From Fennellomyces sp. T-0311 (Eukaryota; Mucoromycota; Mucoromycetes; Mucorales; Lichtheimiaceae): a stretch of 64,000 nt of DNA. The first letter of the stretch is position 1. Each line of letters begins with the position of its first letter. The stretch covers positions 1,488,001 through 1,552,000 of the forward strand of contig JALLLT010000001.1 in NCBI GenBank assembly GCA_025266875.1. The letters are read 5' to 3'. The position numbers and the translations under genes were made by a program. Positions 44,978 through 57,634 of this stretch are shown here, in pieces. Under the pieces are notes generated by a model, which worked only from the letters and a program-made list of their open reading frames with translations, had not been told where the DNA came from and did no database searches.

Positions 44978-46159
44978 ATGAGTGCCTCCATTGAAGACAA
45001 AGTAAAAATCGCCTCCAAGTTCGTACTGGCAAGCCCACCCGGCGAAGTCAACGATGTTTTCAACGGTAAAATTACCCTTTGCTTACACGAATAGTTGATT
45101 CTGATCGTGTTACTTGAACGGGGTGTTAGATGTACGCACGTTGGTAGACAATGATGAAGCACTCCAGGACGGCATTCTTCAGGCACTCGAACAATACAAC
45201 ACAGAACAACTCATTACCGTTACTCTTCCGGGATCAGATTACGAGGTAGCACGCAACCACTTTTTTTCCTGGCGAGAAATATACGCTGAGTCTACTTGTT
45301 GTAGGTGATTGTGTCCAACCATGGCAAGGCTGACGAGGACAGATACATCGACCCACGCTCCAAACAGTCCTTTAAATTCGATCATATGCGTTTGGTATGT
45401 TTCTTTTTTTTTATCATCGTTGGTTAGCAAGTATATGCTAATCTATGCAAAACATAGACTGCATCTGATTTACAGCCGCACGAAGGTCATGCATCCGTTG
45501 AGCCACTTCGGTGCGTTTCCCCTCTCAATTCTCTTTATAATTGCCATTGACATTTCTGTAGCGAAGCAGTTGAAAAGGAGGTTTTAAAGTATGTTGAGGA
45601 CCATTATCCCAATGGCGTATGCACCGTCCATGCACCTAGCGAATCTTTGTTGGCTATCTCCATTGTCGATAACAAGTACAACCCAGGAAACTTCTGGTGA
45701 GTACATACATCCCACGGATATCTTTGTGTTCATACTAACCCACGTGGCTCAAGGAACGGCCGATGGCTTGCAACATGGATCCTCGATACCCAATCTGGTG
45801 AACTCAAGGGTACCACCAAGATCAATGTCCATTATTACGAGGAAGGAAACGTGCAGCTGAACGCGGATAAGGACCATGAAGCCAAAGTAGCCATCTCTGA
45901 GGTACGTCGTTCGCTTTCGTAACAGCGATCATGGAGTAAACACATGTGTGTGTAGGATGTGGAGAAGGTTGGTGCTGCGGTAGCAAAGGAAATCGCTACG
46001 TTCGACAAGCGCCACCACTCGTCAATCAACAACAGCTATGGCGAACTTGCGGAAAACACGTTCAAGGGCCTGCGCAGAGCATTGCCGCTGACACGAAACA
46101 AGCTGGATTGGAACAAGATTCTGAACTACAAGATCGGCAACGAACTGTCCCAGAAATAA
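44978..46159 (+). CDS. F-actin-capping protein subunit alpha
   Basis: Seven exons: 44978-45065, 45130-45245, 45305-45394, 45458-45510, 45562-45696, 45754-45901 and 45956-46159, closing at 277 aa. The N-terminus [27 protein letters not shown] and the C-terminus LPLTRNKLDWNKILNYKIGNEL are typical of CapZ-alpha; PGNFWNGRWLATWILD and KGTTKINVHYYEEGNVQL lie between. It caps barbed ends of actin filaments as a heterodimer with the beta subunit, which is not in the window. Length matches the family (about 270-290). The ATG at 44978 gives the usual MSASIEDK start. Confidence 0.94.
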
Positions 46160-46317
46160 GCATGCGCGCGTGTGTTTGGAAGCAATCATTCGTTTAATTG
46201 TGGGCTTATAAAACTTATACCAATAAAGTTTTCGAAAGAGACAACGACTGGCAGAAAGTGAGCGGATATCCATATTTACAAATGGAATGATGGAAGAAAT
46301 TAAGGGCATTTGTACAA

Positions 46318-49227
46318 CTATTCTTGAGCGATGATGTCAGTGTACCAAGGAGAATAGACTTGAAGATGGTGGCGTCCCAAAATCATCACCCGCACGCACA
46401 GCTGTTCGAGCGGCTTGCGGACACATTCAAGGCCGTAGCTGGCCAACACCTCGCGCGTGGCAAACTTGGCGGTGCTCAACTGAGAACGGATCACCGAACC
46501 AACGCGCCGCATCAACAGCGAATAGACCGTATCGCTGTGCGAAATCGTCTTATCGACCATGGCACGAATAATCGGACGGCGTTGTTCATCGGTGACTCGC
46601 ACGCTGCGCTCAATTTCCAAGGCAAGATTATCGATGGTGGTGGCTCCGTCCTCGAGCATGACAAACAGTTTCGAGGCAAGTTGGTTGAGATCGCCCACAT
46701 GCCCAAAGTTCTTTGCCAACATGACCAACGCTGCCACAATGGTCACCGATTGCGTCTCGTTCTGGTAACGTACCATTCTGTCAACGTCCAGGAGCATTGT
46801 TTCCGGACACCATGTTGGCGATACAATCTCCGCCGATGTCAGGATCGATATAAACGCTTCCTCGAAAACGGCTTCTGCGGTGGGTCCAGTATGCGTGGGC
46901 ACGTTTTCGGGATTGCGTTCGTTGGCCACGTCGGCTAACCGTTGCTTGGCCTTTTGCAACCATGCTCGAGCCTTTGCCAGACCCACTTCGCCCTTGCCAA
47001 GTGCCTCGGCGAATTTGGATCGTTCGTATTCAACAGCAATGGGGATCAGGTGAGGACGCAATGACCGAAGTCTAAAGTTGCCCAAGTCCAAGGCCATCTC
47101 ATCTAACATCTCCAATATGGCGCGCAGCTGGTGCACGTTGTTATCCATTTGGCCGATCGTTTCAATGGCTCGATCCCTCACCGGTGCACAGATCTGTCGC
47201 ATCACCTGGATCACGTAGTGCAGCATTCGGCCCAAATCAAACACTTTTTGCTTGGCCTCTTGCTCGATAAGCGCAGTATCCATGGCCTCGCTGATCTGCG
47301 TATGAAGACTAGAGCCGGATCTGACCAGGCCTAAAAGACGCTGTTGGCAAGAAAGTTAGCAAACAAAGCCATCGTACCGATGCTTGTTTACGTACCTCAC
47401 GAACATCATTCAGCACCATGGGCAAAGACTTTTCCGGACACCCGTTCTTAATGTCGTCTTCAATGGAATCAAAAAATGCCTGCGTGGCGATATTGCGCAC
47501 ATGCTGCTCGAGGGTTTTGGCGTCTCTGTCCTGACGCTGAAGCTTAAAGTCGGGGTCAATAATGATCTCGTGCGCAAGCTGTTGATTTGTAATCCCGGAC
47601 ACTGGTGCGTAACCACCCAGCAGTCGGTTCAATTGCTCGGCGCTGATGGAAGGCAGTTCGTCCTGGCTCTTTGTGCGTTCAGGTCGAGGCGTGGGCGACG
47701 GTGGCACCGAAGAGGGTCCATCCGTGGACTGCTCTTGTGACACACTGGATTGAATTAAAGCATGCTCGGCCTCGGCAAGACGATCCAACGCCGATTGACC
47801 GCCGACTTCGCGAACACGCTCCTTGACCTGGAGAATCTGCTGGTCGAGCTGCTCACTTACGCCGTCGTCTTCGCCTTGTTTTCCGAGTGTCTGCTTTAGT
47901 CGAATAAGCTCGATACAGTAGGCCGACATGTTGGCCACCAGCTGCTGCATGTCTTTGGATTTCCACGATTCAAACAATGCATAATAGCCGTTCCAACATT
48001 GCTCAAATGCTAGTTTGGTCGACGATCCGAGTTGATCCTCCTGCGTCTGGACTATTAGCTCGAATCGCTTCAGCAGATCCTTGGCTGCGGACAGTAATTG
48101 CTGTACATTGTCATCCATGAAAGTAATGGAATGGAGTAGAAAAAAAGAAGTCAGTCAATGCTAAAACCCGACAGGGACACAGAGGGCCATCTGTGCTTTT
48201 TTTGGTTACCTGTTCTTGGTGGCCGCGCACATCCTGAAAGACTTCACGTGGGCACATTGTCATCATGTAAGCAGACAGCAATACACGGGAGCGCTTCCGA
48301 CCATCCTTGTCTGTCACGTTCAGCACCACGTTCAGGATCTTGGATGTGACCTGGATCACCCTTTTGTTACGCAGGAGACGCACCAGGTGATTAAATTGCA
48401 GCCAGGTCTCCGGCATAGACGATGACGGAAGCCCGAGCTTATGAAATGCCGACAGCAGTGCTTGCCACGAAGGCTTCCGCTTTCGAGTCACTTCACACGC
48501 CTGCTCCTCCTTTTTGCCTTGCTGCGGCTTCCTATCAGCCAGCTGATGCTGATGCTGATGCTGCTGCTTGCTTCGTTTCTTTTGTCTGCGGTCGGCGCCG
48601 TCTCGTGCAGCCGTCGTACCCGTGATCAGGATCCTCGACTTGGGCTGCGTGAGCATGTGCAGCCGTCTTTCAAAATAGCACAGGTTTGTTATTTACTTAT
48701 GATATCATCGGCTAGATATATATGTATATGTCCTACCTTGCATGCGACTGCCGCAAGCGGTCTTCGAGGGCATCCCGAAGTCGTTCTATGCCAGTTAAGG
48801 CGGTTAGCAAAGTCAGGGAGCAGGCGTGCAAAGCAGTATATTGCTTGCCTTGTTGGGCTTCATAACGTAATATATTTTGACGAGCTACTATCTTGGCCCG
48901 TTCCACAAGCTCTTTGCTTGCGGCACGGCGTTGTTCGATTTGATTGTTCCGCTTCAACTCGGCTACTTGCAACTGCTGCAGGAAGAGCAGGCGTTGCGAC
49001 TCTTTGCGGGCCTGCACTTCCTTGACGGCCTTCTGGACGGCCAGGAACTTGCGGTTGAGCTTTTGACGTCTCGCCTCCAGGAGAGCCTCTCGCTTCACCT
49101 CAGCCTCCTCAAGGCCGTTGTTCTTGGTGGAGCGCAGGAAGCGCTGTTCAAGGTGGAAGGGTTTCTTGGACGCCTGGCGGAGCGAAAAAGCGTCGATGAT
49201 ATAGAAGCCAGACCCCGTTTTTTCCAT
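46318..49227 (-). CDS. TCP11 / SOK1-like protein
   Basis: Four exons on the minus strand: 49227-48737, 48666-48210, 48100-47396 and 47340-46318, closing at 891 aa. The N-terminal 160 residues are a charged helical region (LEEAEVKREALLEARRQKLN) likely to form a coiled coil, followed by a basic Gln/His-rich linker. The C-terminal half is the TCP11 domain: HEIIIDPDFKLQR, GRMLHYVIQVMRQICAPVRD, LRAILEMLDEMALDLGNF and VEYERSKFAEAL. Yeast SOK1, a relative, suppresses loss of cAMP-dependent protein kinase; a link to PKA signalling is therefore possible but inferred. The exon 2 to 3 junction uses an acceptor (TGTACAG) inside an ATG-containing region; the alternative start at 48118 would give only the C-terminal part. 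Confidence 0.88.
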
Positions 49228-49351
49228 TGTCAAAAACGAGTTCAGGAAGGGAAAAAGAGAAAGAGATAACTCAGCTCGCATTGGCGAAAAATGCAATAAA
49301 TTGTAGTCGCACGTGGCTGTCTCTCTTTTTTTCTTCTTTTATCACCCCCTC

Positions 49352-50832
49352 ATGGTCTTTCCTTTTGGCACAAGACGCACATCAAGACCAATGACACGCT
49401 CGAAATCCATGGACCGCTTGACAAAGCCGCTTGACCCGGCCTCAGCTGCCAAGCCCGCCAATGTGCTGCTGGTCGGCCAAATCTACCTGGACACCATACT
49501 CGATGTCGATCACTATCCAGAGGAAGATCACAAACTCAGAGCCACGCGTATGGAGCAGCGGCGCGGCGGGAACATAGGCAACACCGCTGAAGTACTGGCG
49601 CAGTTCTCGCGGGTCAGCGTGTATTGCATGTCAGCGCTTGGCCCCAAGGACGCTTCCAGGTAGATGATCCGTGGTTCGGTTTTGCTTGGTTATATTTGGG
49701 AACGGTGTGCATTGACACACAACCTAATTAAAAGACAGTTAATTGCACAACTTGAGGCCAAGGGAATCAAGACGACCACCTGCCTTTTCCGCAAGTCGCC
49801 AACGCCGTCGTCGTACATCATCCAGAGCAAGGCCACCGCATCCAGAACCATCATTTCCGCCACATCGTACGTACCCATGGCACCGTTCCCGTTGCAACCC
49901 AAAATAACCGTGTGATAGGATTGAGGAGATTTCGGGGGACGAGTTCGTTCGAAAGTTCGAAATGACAAGCATCGCAAAGACCATGGCGTTTGAGTTTGAT
50001 GCCAAGGCGCCGTTCCAATGGATCCACTGGGAGGGCCGCAATGTGGACCAAGCAGTGCAGCAAATCGACTGGGTTGAGGATAAGGCACGACGTGAAGGAT
50101 GGCGGTCCGGTCTTACCATCTCTGTGGAACTAGAAAAGCCAGATCGAGAACATATCGACTCACTCATGTCCAAGGTAAGCATTTCCCTCCGGCCAAATCC
50201 ACACACGCACTCTGACAAGGCCACGCTCAGGGCGATGTTATCTTCTTTTCTAAACTGTTCGCTGAGCGACGAGGATATCATCATCCAGGCGACTTTTTGC
50301 GCGCAACTCAGCCAAGATGTAAACCAAAGTAAGCACACGAAATTTCTTCCCAGTATGACAAGCTGTCTCACCAGCTATTTGTGGAAGTGCCGTTCTGTTT
50401 TGCACTTGGGGATCCACGGGCGCAACGTGCTTGCAGCCCAGTGGAGAAGAGATCCATGCGGCCGCCCCGGTGGTGTCGCATGTCAAGGACTCGATAGGTG
50501 CAGGCGACACGTTCATTGCAGGCATCATATCGACCTTACTGCGCGGAATGCCATATTTGCAAGCTTTAAAATTTGCCTGTGAATTGGCAAGTCGCAAGGT
50601 TGCCCAACAAGGTTTCGAAAATCTGGCCGAGGCCATGACAAGTAACAAAAGTCTAGACGCCCACATGCCGCCACCGCCAAGGACATCTTCCATGATTCGC
50701 AAATACAGTGATTCCGATGTCCGTCATCGACGGGACCCAAGCGATTACTTTGACGAGCAGGACGACGACGCCCCAACAATCAATGAACGTTACTCTGGTC
50801 TATCTTTTTCTTCTTCCAAACCTCTTTTTTAG
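49352..50832 (+). CDS. pfkB-family kinase, ketohexokinase-like
   Basis: Five exons: 49352-49659, 49735-49866, 49919-50174, 50231-50318 and 50375-50832, closing at 413 aa. pfkB landmarks: NVLLVGQIYLDTILDVDHYP, the Gly-rich RRGGNIGNTAEVLAQF, PSSYIIQSKATASRTII, FFSKLFAERRGYHHPGDF, VLFCTWGSTGA and DSIGAGDTFIAGIISTLLRG with the catalytic Asp. The order and the SRTII and TWG motifs fit ketohexokinase (fructose to fructose 1-phosphate), though sugar specificity is inferred. There is a Ser/Arg-rich N-terminal extension and a polar C-terminal tail (about 70 residues) beyond the kinase fold. Exon 4 ends at GAT/GTAAAC; the nearby AAA/GTAAGC donor would break the frame. Confidence 0.87.
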
Positions 50833-52184
50833 AAATCATTCATCGTAGCAGTGCTACCAGCATCCCTCTTTTGTACTCTTACATTTCCCTTCACACACAC
50901 AGACACACGCGCACAGACAACATTAACTAGTTTCATTTATCGTCGCAGTACACTTCAATTATAACTTTATTCATCCTACTATTGCCCAGAAAGCACGCTC
51001 AATAGCCCATCTTTAAGGTCGGCGACATGACAAAGCTTTGGAATGTTCTGCGTACATCCTAAATCCGGTATGCACGTAATGTACATTGACGAATCACCGT
51101 GTGCTGCGTGGGTTACAAATGAGCCTGTATCCCACACTCCATTAAATCATATTATAATTATGCTAACATAACTCTGCAGCATCACGAGTCTCGGAATTCT
51201 TAGATTACCATACCTAAACACGGACGAAAGCAAATGACTAATACGCCACAATTGGATCATTACATAGCAACTTCCCTTAACCGAAAAAATGAAGAGACCA
51301 CCAAGTGCAAAACCATCATTCGAGGCTGATGCAATACATCGTCGAGGACGTTTTGCCGGACTTTCTAACTCTTGCATATGTGGTACTGTCAGACCGCTTC
51401 CTGTCTTGTTGAATAAGTGCCGGAGTGAGTCTAGGTGGTCCGATTTGCCGGTATTTAATGACAGTTGGAATCATTAAGCAAGTTAATACCGTACATATAT
51501 GCTCTAACTATGCTTAATTAACGATTAGTGGCTTGAGTTCATAGACATGCTCGAAAAGTAAATGACTGGCAAGCCACATAAGCCAAGTGTAGAACCAAGC
51601 AGCGTGATCGATTTGTTTATATAGTTACGTCAATTACTATGATCTAACCTTCAAAATATACATGTACTGCTTTATCGGCTAAATATGTTAAAGGTCATCA
51701 ATACAATATTGATTGAAAGGCCAAATGAAAACACACGCCTGCAAATGGTTAGAATGTTAGCTATTTTCATACCTTATTACGTGATACTTAGGACAGTGAA
51801 ATTCAAGCGATATGTCAGTTCTTTAATGGCATACTTTGGGTATTCTGTACGAGCGTTAAGGCTCTACCTATATCACTATACTTCATAAAGCAAAATTGCA
51901 TGGATTCTTTCCCTTTAAAGTGCAGCATTACTTAGTTAACGCACTTTAATACCTACGTATGCTACAGATCGCACAAAAAAGATAATGTAAAACCCTTAAA
52001 TCTACTACTAGATGGGCTTGAATGTTTTTTCTGTACTGCAATTGTGGTAGCTCTTGCTGTAGTACCCGGACTAACCCGATCTTTCTCTCGAAAGATTTTG
52101 AATTTATACCGGACATGCATCCGAACATTCATCGAACCTTTTCTTTAATAGGCAGCTTGCTGTGGTAATGTGTTTGCTGTAGTA
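50833..52184. other. Gene-poor AT-rich region
   Basis: No supported gene. Short frames at 51147-51477 and 51685-51888 have no recognisable family. Confidence 0.45.
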
Positions 52185-52379
52185 CAGTCAAACCCCGGTT
52201 TGTGCAGCTCCCGTTTTGTGAAAAACCTCACTATATGCATCAAAGTATTTGGAATTCTCAAAGCGGTACAAAGCAAGTATCGCTGTATGGACTATCTCCT
52301 GGTTGGTGCACAACCTCACTGTATGCATCAAAATATTTAGATTTTCCTGTTCTGCATAAGACGGGGTTCGAGTGTACTG
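52185..52379. mobile_element. 195-bp pogo-like MITE
   Basis: Starts CAGTCAAACCCCGG and ends with CCCCG...TGTACTG, imperfect inverted termini, each flanked by TA. Inside, two 30-bp near-identical copies (52224-52253 and 52312-52341) of a unit containing CCTCACT(A/G)TATGCATCAAA lie 88 bp apart. Confidence 0.72.
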
Positions 52380-52940
52380 TATTTGCGATAAATATTTTGC
52401 GATATTATTTGAGGAATTTGCGGTATTGGCAATGCCCTTGGAACTGAAGATAAATAGATCGCTCCATGACTATCCGCGTTGGTAATTTCTAGTATCAGAG
52501 TAATCTCATTATGCACTTGAGGCACGAAAATTATGCAAAAAAAAATGTCATTGACCACTGTTGTTTGTTCTGTATTTACGCACTCGCAAGCCACTAGTAC
52601 TGCATTACATTGTATGGCTATTATCAATTTCAAATTGTTCGGTCACCTGCTACACATAGCACAGCGATCATACTTAGTATGAATCGATAATGTAATAGTG
52701 ACTGCAATATGTACATAGATACATAATCTCTTACATTACTTTAACTTATTAGCAGCTCTTACTGTTGTACATTTCACCTACTTTGTCGTATTTGGGAAGC
52801 AATACTCCACATAAAAAGGTTACACCACGTTGTAACAAACTTTCTCTTTCCGTTTAGTCTCTTTGTTTATGTCACTATATTCCATATACAGCAAGCACTT
52901 GCTCACTGTGTCTGCTGTTCACTCTATTGTTTGGTACATT
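52380..52940. other. No gene
   Basis: AT-rich; nothing recognised. Confidence 0.4.
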
Positions 52941-53090
52941 TTGCGCATCTCAATCTACCTTGGTACACGGAACACCACGGTCAACACCCGATACTCTATT
53001 ATACATGTGCGTCTTGCGCAACTCAATCTTCCTTTCTACCTGGATTCACACGGCCAACATCTTATACTCTATTACATATGTGCGTTTTAC
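52941..53090. repeat. 73-bp degenerate tandem repeat, about two copies
   Basis: Units begin TTGCGCA(T/A)CTCAATCT at 52941 and 53014 and share CAACA(C/T)C(C/T)(G/T)(A/T)ATACTCTATTA and CAT(G/A)TGTGCGT; a third partial start lies near 53086. The repeat keeps three frames open, which makes spurious long frames here. Confidence 0.65.
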
Positions 53091-54203
53091 ACATCAACAT
53101 ACACTCGGATCATTTCGAGACACCCTTACATACTGGAAACGTGCCTCCGACACAACTTGTTATTATTGCAGTCGTATTTCTAGAACCCAGAGGAAAGAAG
53201 CCTATAAATACATCCGAATCATCAAATGAACTAAATCAGTTAACTTGGCACCAATTACCTTGATCATACCTTGTCAGAAGCCAAGACAGGAGTTTACATC
53301 TGTATTTGGTTAACGCACCCTTTCTATTTCACTTATTTCAACCTATTTGTGGACCCTGTTTCACACAGAATTTCGTTTACACAAACAATTTCCTTTCACG
53401 GCAACGTATATCACTCGGACGCAGATAGTAGCACTAGAATGCCAATACACCAATGTACCCTGAGAATAATAGAAATCCCAACCGTATTCCCAATTAGATA
53501 TCAACAATACTCCATTTCTGGTAACCCTTCACCACAGCAGCTGATATAAGTACTTGTTCCATATAATACAAAATAGAATAAATATTTGTTGCAATCCCGC
53601 ACTGGAAGAGGGAAGGAAAGGAGCCCAAGTCTCACACAATCCGCCTTTTCTGATTGTGTACTCTCAAAATCTTCATTAGTTACCAGCGCGGTTCATGTGC
53701 CTTACAACCATGTCAATGGTCCAACCCCGCCAGAATAAGCCTTGATTTTTTAAAGTAATGTTTCAACATAACTACGAAATAAATCAGTTATTACTTAAGT
53801 CTCATTATCTATCTGTCTCATTTACTTGTTGAATATCATAGAGGAAAGCACCCAATATTGCTGAGTTTGCTTCCATAAACCTTCAACTTTATGAAAGTGA
53901 AAAATTTAAAATCATTATTTTCGTGTATTTGAGTGCTATTTCAGTGAGAGAGAAATAGGTCGAGAAAAACAGTAAGTTCTGTGAGAATCAAATATGTCTT
54001 TATTATGTTGACGGTTCTCTCTATTTATATTGCTTGAGATAAAACTCATAATCAAATAGCCGTGAACAGGAGGATGCCATATCATATCGCCGAGACGGCA
54101 GAGCTCCCAGACTCCTTGGAAGATCTAAGCACGCCGGATGAATACGCTTAGATACATAGCTTTTAAGTAGATGAGGCTTTAATATATGGTAATGAGGGAT
54201 AGT
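53091..54203. other. No gene
   Basis: AT-rich. A plus frame at 53271-53549 is unrecognised. Nothing else seen. Confidence 0.4.
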
Positions 54204-54439
54204 ATAATTTGACGGCAAACTTTGTAAAATTTCATGGTAATGCCGGAATTTCGCCGGACATCTACTGCGCAAGACCCCGGATTTTTACCAGCACAATTGC
54301 TATTTGTGGTCATGGTAGTAAACTTTAACGGTAAAAAGCTATCATAAATGGCTCTGACGGTAAATGACAAAAGAAGTTTGGTGGTAAAAATCCGGGTATT
54401 ACCATCAAAGTTTACCATCAAAGTTTACCGTCAAATTAT
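54204..54439. mobile_element. 236-bp MITE with ATAATTTGACGG termini
   Basis: Left end ATAATTTGACGGCAAACTTT; right end is its reverse complement with one change. A second, inner inverted pair CCCGGATTTTTACCA (54276-54290) and TGGTAAAAATCCGGG (54382-54396) is perfect. AAAGTTTACC motifs recur. No coding sequence. Confidence 0.72.
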
Positions 54440-54587
54440 GCGACCTCTTCAAAAATCGGCTAATTTGTACCTTCAAAATCTGCACCAGTCAAGCGAAGAG
54501 AGGAAGTTCTTGTACATACCAATCCGTATCCGTTTTCTGGAGAGATACGTCCTTGAGTGTCAACGTTTTTATCCTGGTTTTCAAAGC

Positions 54588-55000
54588 CTATTCGATGATG
54601 CTTCGTAACCCCACTTGAACTATGAGGTATAACAGTGGTAAGTCGGTCAGCTTGGGGCTGTTTTGAATGATCTCGTGGACAAAATCTTCCTTAGCAACGG
54701 CTGTGTATCCTTCCAGATTCATGTAACTGCCATAGCCCACGCATCGAGGATTGATAGGACCTGTATCTACATATACTTATGTAATGGAAATTAATCAGCA
54801 AAACAAGTACTGGACAAGTGTTGTATATTACCAGTTTTTGAATACCAGATCGGTATGTTGAGTTTTTCCAATCTGGTCTTAGTACTTGGATCTCCATAAA
54901 ATATATTGAGGAAGGATGAACGACGGGAGATATCTGATGCAAGCGCGTGCGCATCAACATCGGTAGATTTGCACAATGGTCTGAAAGTCGATTCATGCAT
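54588..55000 (-). CDS. Small two-exon hypothetical protein
   Basis: Exons 55000-54832 and 54760-54588 on the minus strand join in frame at 113 aa across a 71-nt intron (GTAATA...ACAG). The peptide reads MHESTFRPLCKSTDVDAHAL...IPIWYSKTGPINPRCVGYGSYMN...EDFVHEIIQNSPKLTDLPLL. No family recognised with confidence. The C-terminal helices faintly recall the start of a cyclin fold, so this may be a truncated gene, cut near the adjoining MITE. Splice sites are good, but no other support exists. Confidence 0.35.
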
Positions 55001-57634
55001 TGTTCTTTTCTACATGGCCAATGCGCTTTTTGTTGTTATGCTATAAGTTACACGTGAAGAAAAACACCCAGTTGATACAAAGGAGCAAATGCACCACACT
55101 GCATCTTTTTAGTTTTTTTTGCCTGTTAATGTATTTCAGTTAGGTAATTGTTACGGTGATGACAATGGCATAATAGGTAGGTAAAAGATAGGAAGACAAT
55201 GTACAAGGTATTCATAGGCGAGGAAGAATGAACACAACACGATAATCAAGTCCACGGAAATGAAAGAACAATCGAAGGAAGCTGTGTCACACGAGTAGAG
55301 TGAAATGGTAGACAAGATGGCTTCTTTTGGTCATATTTTCTGACCTCAGTAGCAATGTACTTATGCCGATTGTGTAAATCGATACTAAATTTAATCGAAC
55401 CCAGAAGGAATGGTGAATAACTGTACCATAAAAAATGCAACCGGAGTAACGTCATTGTCATCGTATGAGAACTTATCAACAACTGTTAATGTGTATGAAT
55501 GATGCCAATGTACTGAAAGGCCACGGATGGTACATATTCATATTGTGATTTAATGCAATAGCAGAATGATCAGTGGTGCTGGGTGATCTCTGCCCCTGGA
55601 CGTAGCAAAGTTCCATATCCTCCCAAACTTAAAGCATCCCTTAGTGGTAGCTGGAACAAGCTTTTGGCTGGTAACTTGCCAATATATGCTACTTAACACT
55701 TATTCAGATCGAGATACTGAAGAATCTAATCTTCTTTCTTTTACCAAAAACAATCGATAATTATTTATGAAGAAATATTTTTTGTTTGTTGATCACCAAT
55801 GTATATTTAGTGCAAAAGTGTTCAAATTATTACTTAATGTGGGTTACGCCATCCTTATATGCTGACAATATTCACTCCGGTGTATAAATAGTAAACTTCA
55901 CATATATAAGCAAAGCGTTATCGGGTGTTTAGCATCATTAAAAGGTATGCCACTTGCAAAGAATAGTTGTAGGCTTCGTTGTGACCAAGCTTTAATAATT
56001 ATTACAGGAAGTAAGACCATTCCATTGGTTCATATATTTCTGATAGAAAGTGATTAGATTGACCGGCAAGCGTCTCTCACCTATAAATGTGATATACATT
56101 ATTTAAGACTACGATATCATTTTTGGTAATAAGGATATTAGTGCATACATGAATTGACCCCAGCATGTCAGATCTTAAAGCGAAGAAACTTACGTACTCC
56201 GCAAAAAAAAAAACCGACAAGCTAAAAAAGTTTCTACTACTCAGATTCGTTTTAGTAGACTCGATTCAAAAGTATGGTAGATAACTACATGTGTATCAAG
56301 TGCATATATATACAAAGCTTGCAGTCGATAATTATACATATATGGTGCTAGGATAAATATGAGGAAAATAAAGGGCTTTGGGGGGAGCAAGCAAAATAAA
56401 TCTTCCATATTCAGGCAATTTTCTTCGATTTCTTTTCGTGTTATAGATATTTAAAACATGGCCGATCGAGCAATGGCATGAATTATGCCACAATGGATTG
56501 ATAAGCGCGTTCGGGCTGGGATTGTCCTTTAAATGAGAAAAATATTCGAAGATATACCTCGTGGATAGAGTGATGGCTGATGTTGATTTTATCGATTTTC
56601 TCATATCGGACTTATCACAAAGCAACGCTTCAGCCCACCTTGTCGCAGTAAAGAGGATGAATACCGGAACTCAAGTGCACAGAGCAATAGGCACTTTTCT
56701 GAGTAACGTCGCTGATGTCCCTTTTTTGGTACCTGAAGTCCGAACCTAATTACCAGTATAGAATATTTGGATCTTCCTCAGTCATATAGTAGCCGCCTGC
56801 TAAAAAAACATGTACTATTCATGCAGCTTATTGTTTTCGCCAGGGGAATCCATCATCTTTAATATTACCAATAACTCGGTCAATGGATGCCAACATTGGT
56901 TGCAAGGTAGAACAACATACTGCATTTATTGTCGCTCAACGGAAAGTGGAGAAAACGATAGAGATTGCAGTTACACAAGAAAGGAGGGGTTATGGACTGA
57001 AACGACAGGACACCATGTGCATGGCTGCCTTTCCATCCCGCAATAGCATCCCCGCGCCTAAAATGGTAATGGTGCAACAAGTTTGGTATATAGTTGGCTT
57101 GCACTTTACCGGGAACTTGTCCACTTTTTCATATATCAAAGAACACGAAAAGAAATGAAATAGCGCTAAACCTTTTTTTTTGTGTGGCATGCAGCACCAA
57201 GTAATCTAGATATAGTGTATTCAATCTCCCCGTCGTTTCATTCCAAGACAACCACAGGGTCCCACTCAGCCTCGAGCAACATCCAGAGGCGAATTGGGGG
57301 ATTGCGGACGTGCACACGATTTTTATTTATACATCGGTAAGACGGATGTTTCCTACGCGCCTATCGTGCGACGCGAGCGGAGTGGACTCACGTGTGACCT
57401 TAGGGCGAAAGAGAGGATGGGATAAGCTTTGATGGAAAGCGAAGAAGGTACAAGGCCAAGCAGCCTTGGGGGGTACAGCAAAGCCCTCTCTTGTGCAATT
57501 ATGGGATCTTGAGCCGATTTGAGAAAAATAAAAAAAGTTTGCCCTTCTTCTCTTCTTCTCTTTATTCCCGTCCTCTCACTTTTCCCTCCAACTCCACCCT
57601 TTCCTTTCCCTTCCTTCTCAACACGGAGCCCACA
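55001..57634. other. Gene-poor AT-rich region
   Basis: Frames at 55246-55482, 56332-56749 and 56810-57158 have no recognised family. One plus frame (56810-57046) has a Cys-pair segment YCIYCRSTESGEND that could be a transposase zinc-finger relic; not supportable alone. The last 150 bases are pyrimidine-rich, the promoter and leader of the esterase gene. Confidence 0.4.

Noticed and set aside
46324..46938. 204-codon plus-strand frame
   Set aside because: Antisense to the TCP11 domain exon.
52863..53263. Three overlapping plus-strand frames of about 100 codons
   Set aside because: Produced by the 73-bp tandem repeat; no codon pattern or homology favours any one frame.
56810..57046. Cys-rich frame resembling a transposase zinc finger
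   Set aside because: A single weak motif without a neighbouring catalytic core or inverted ends.
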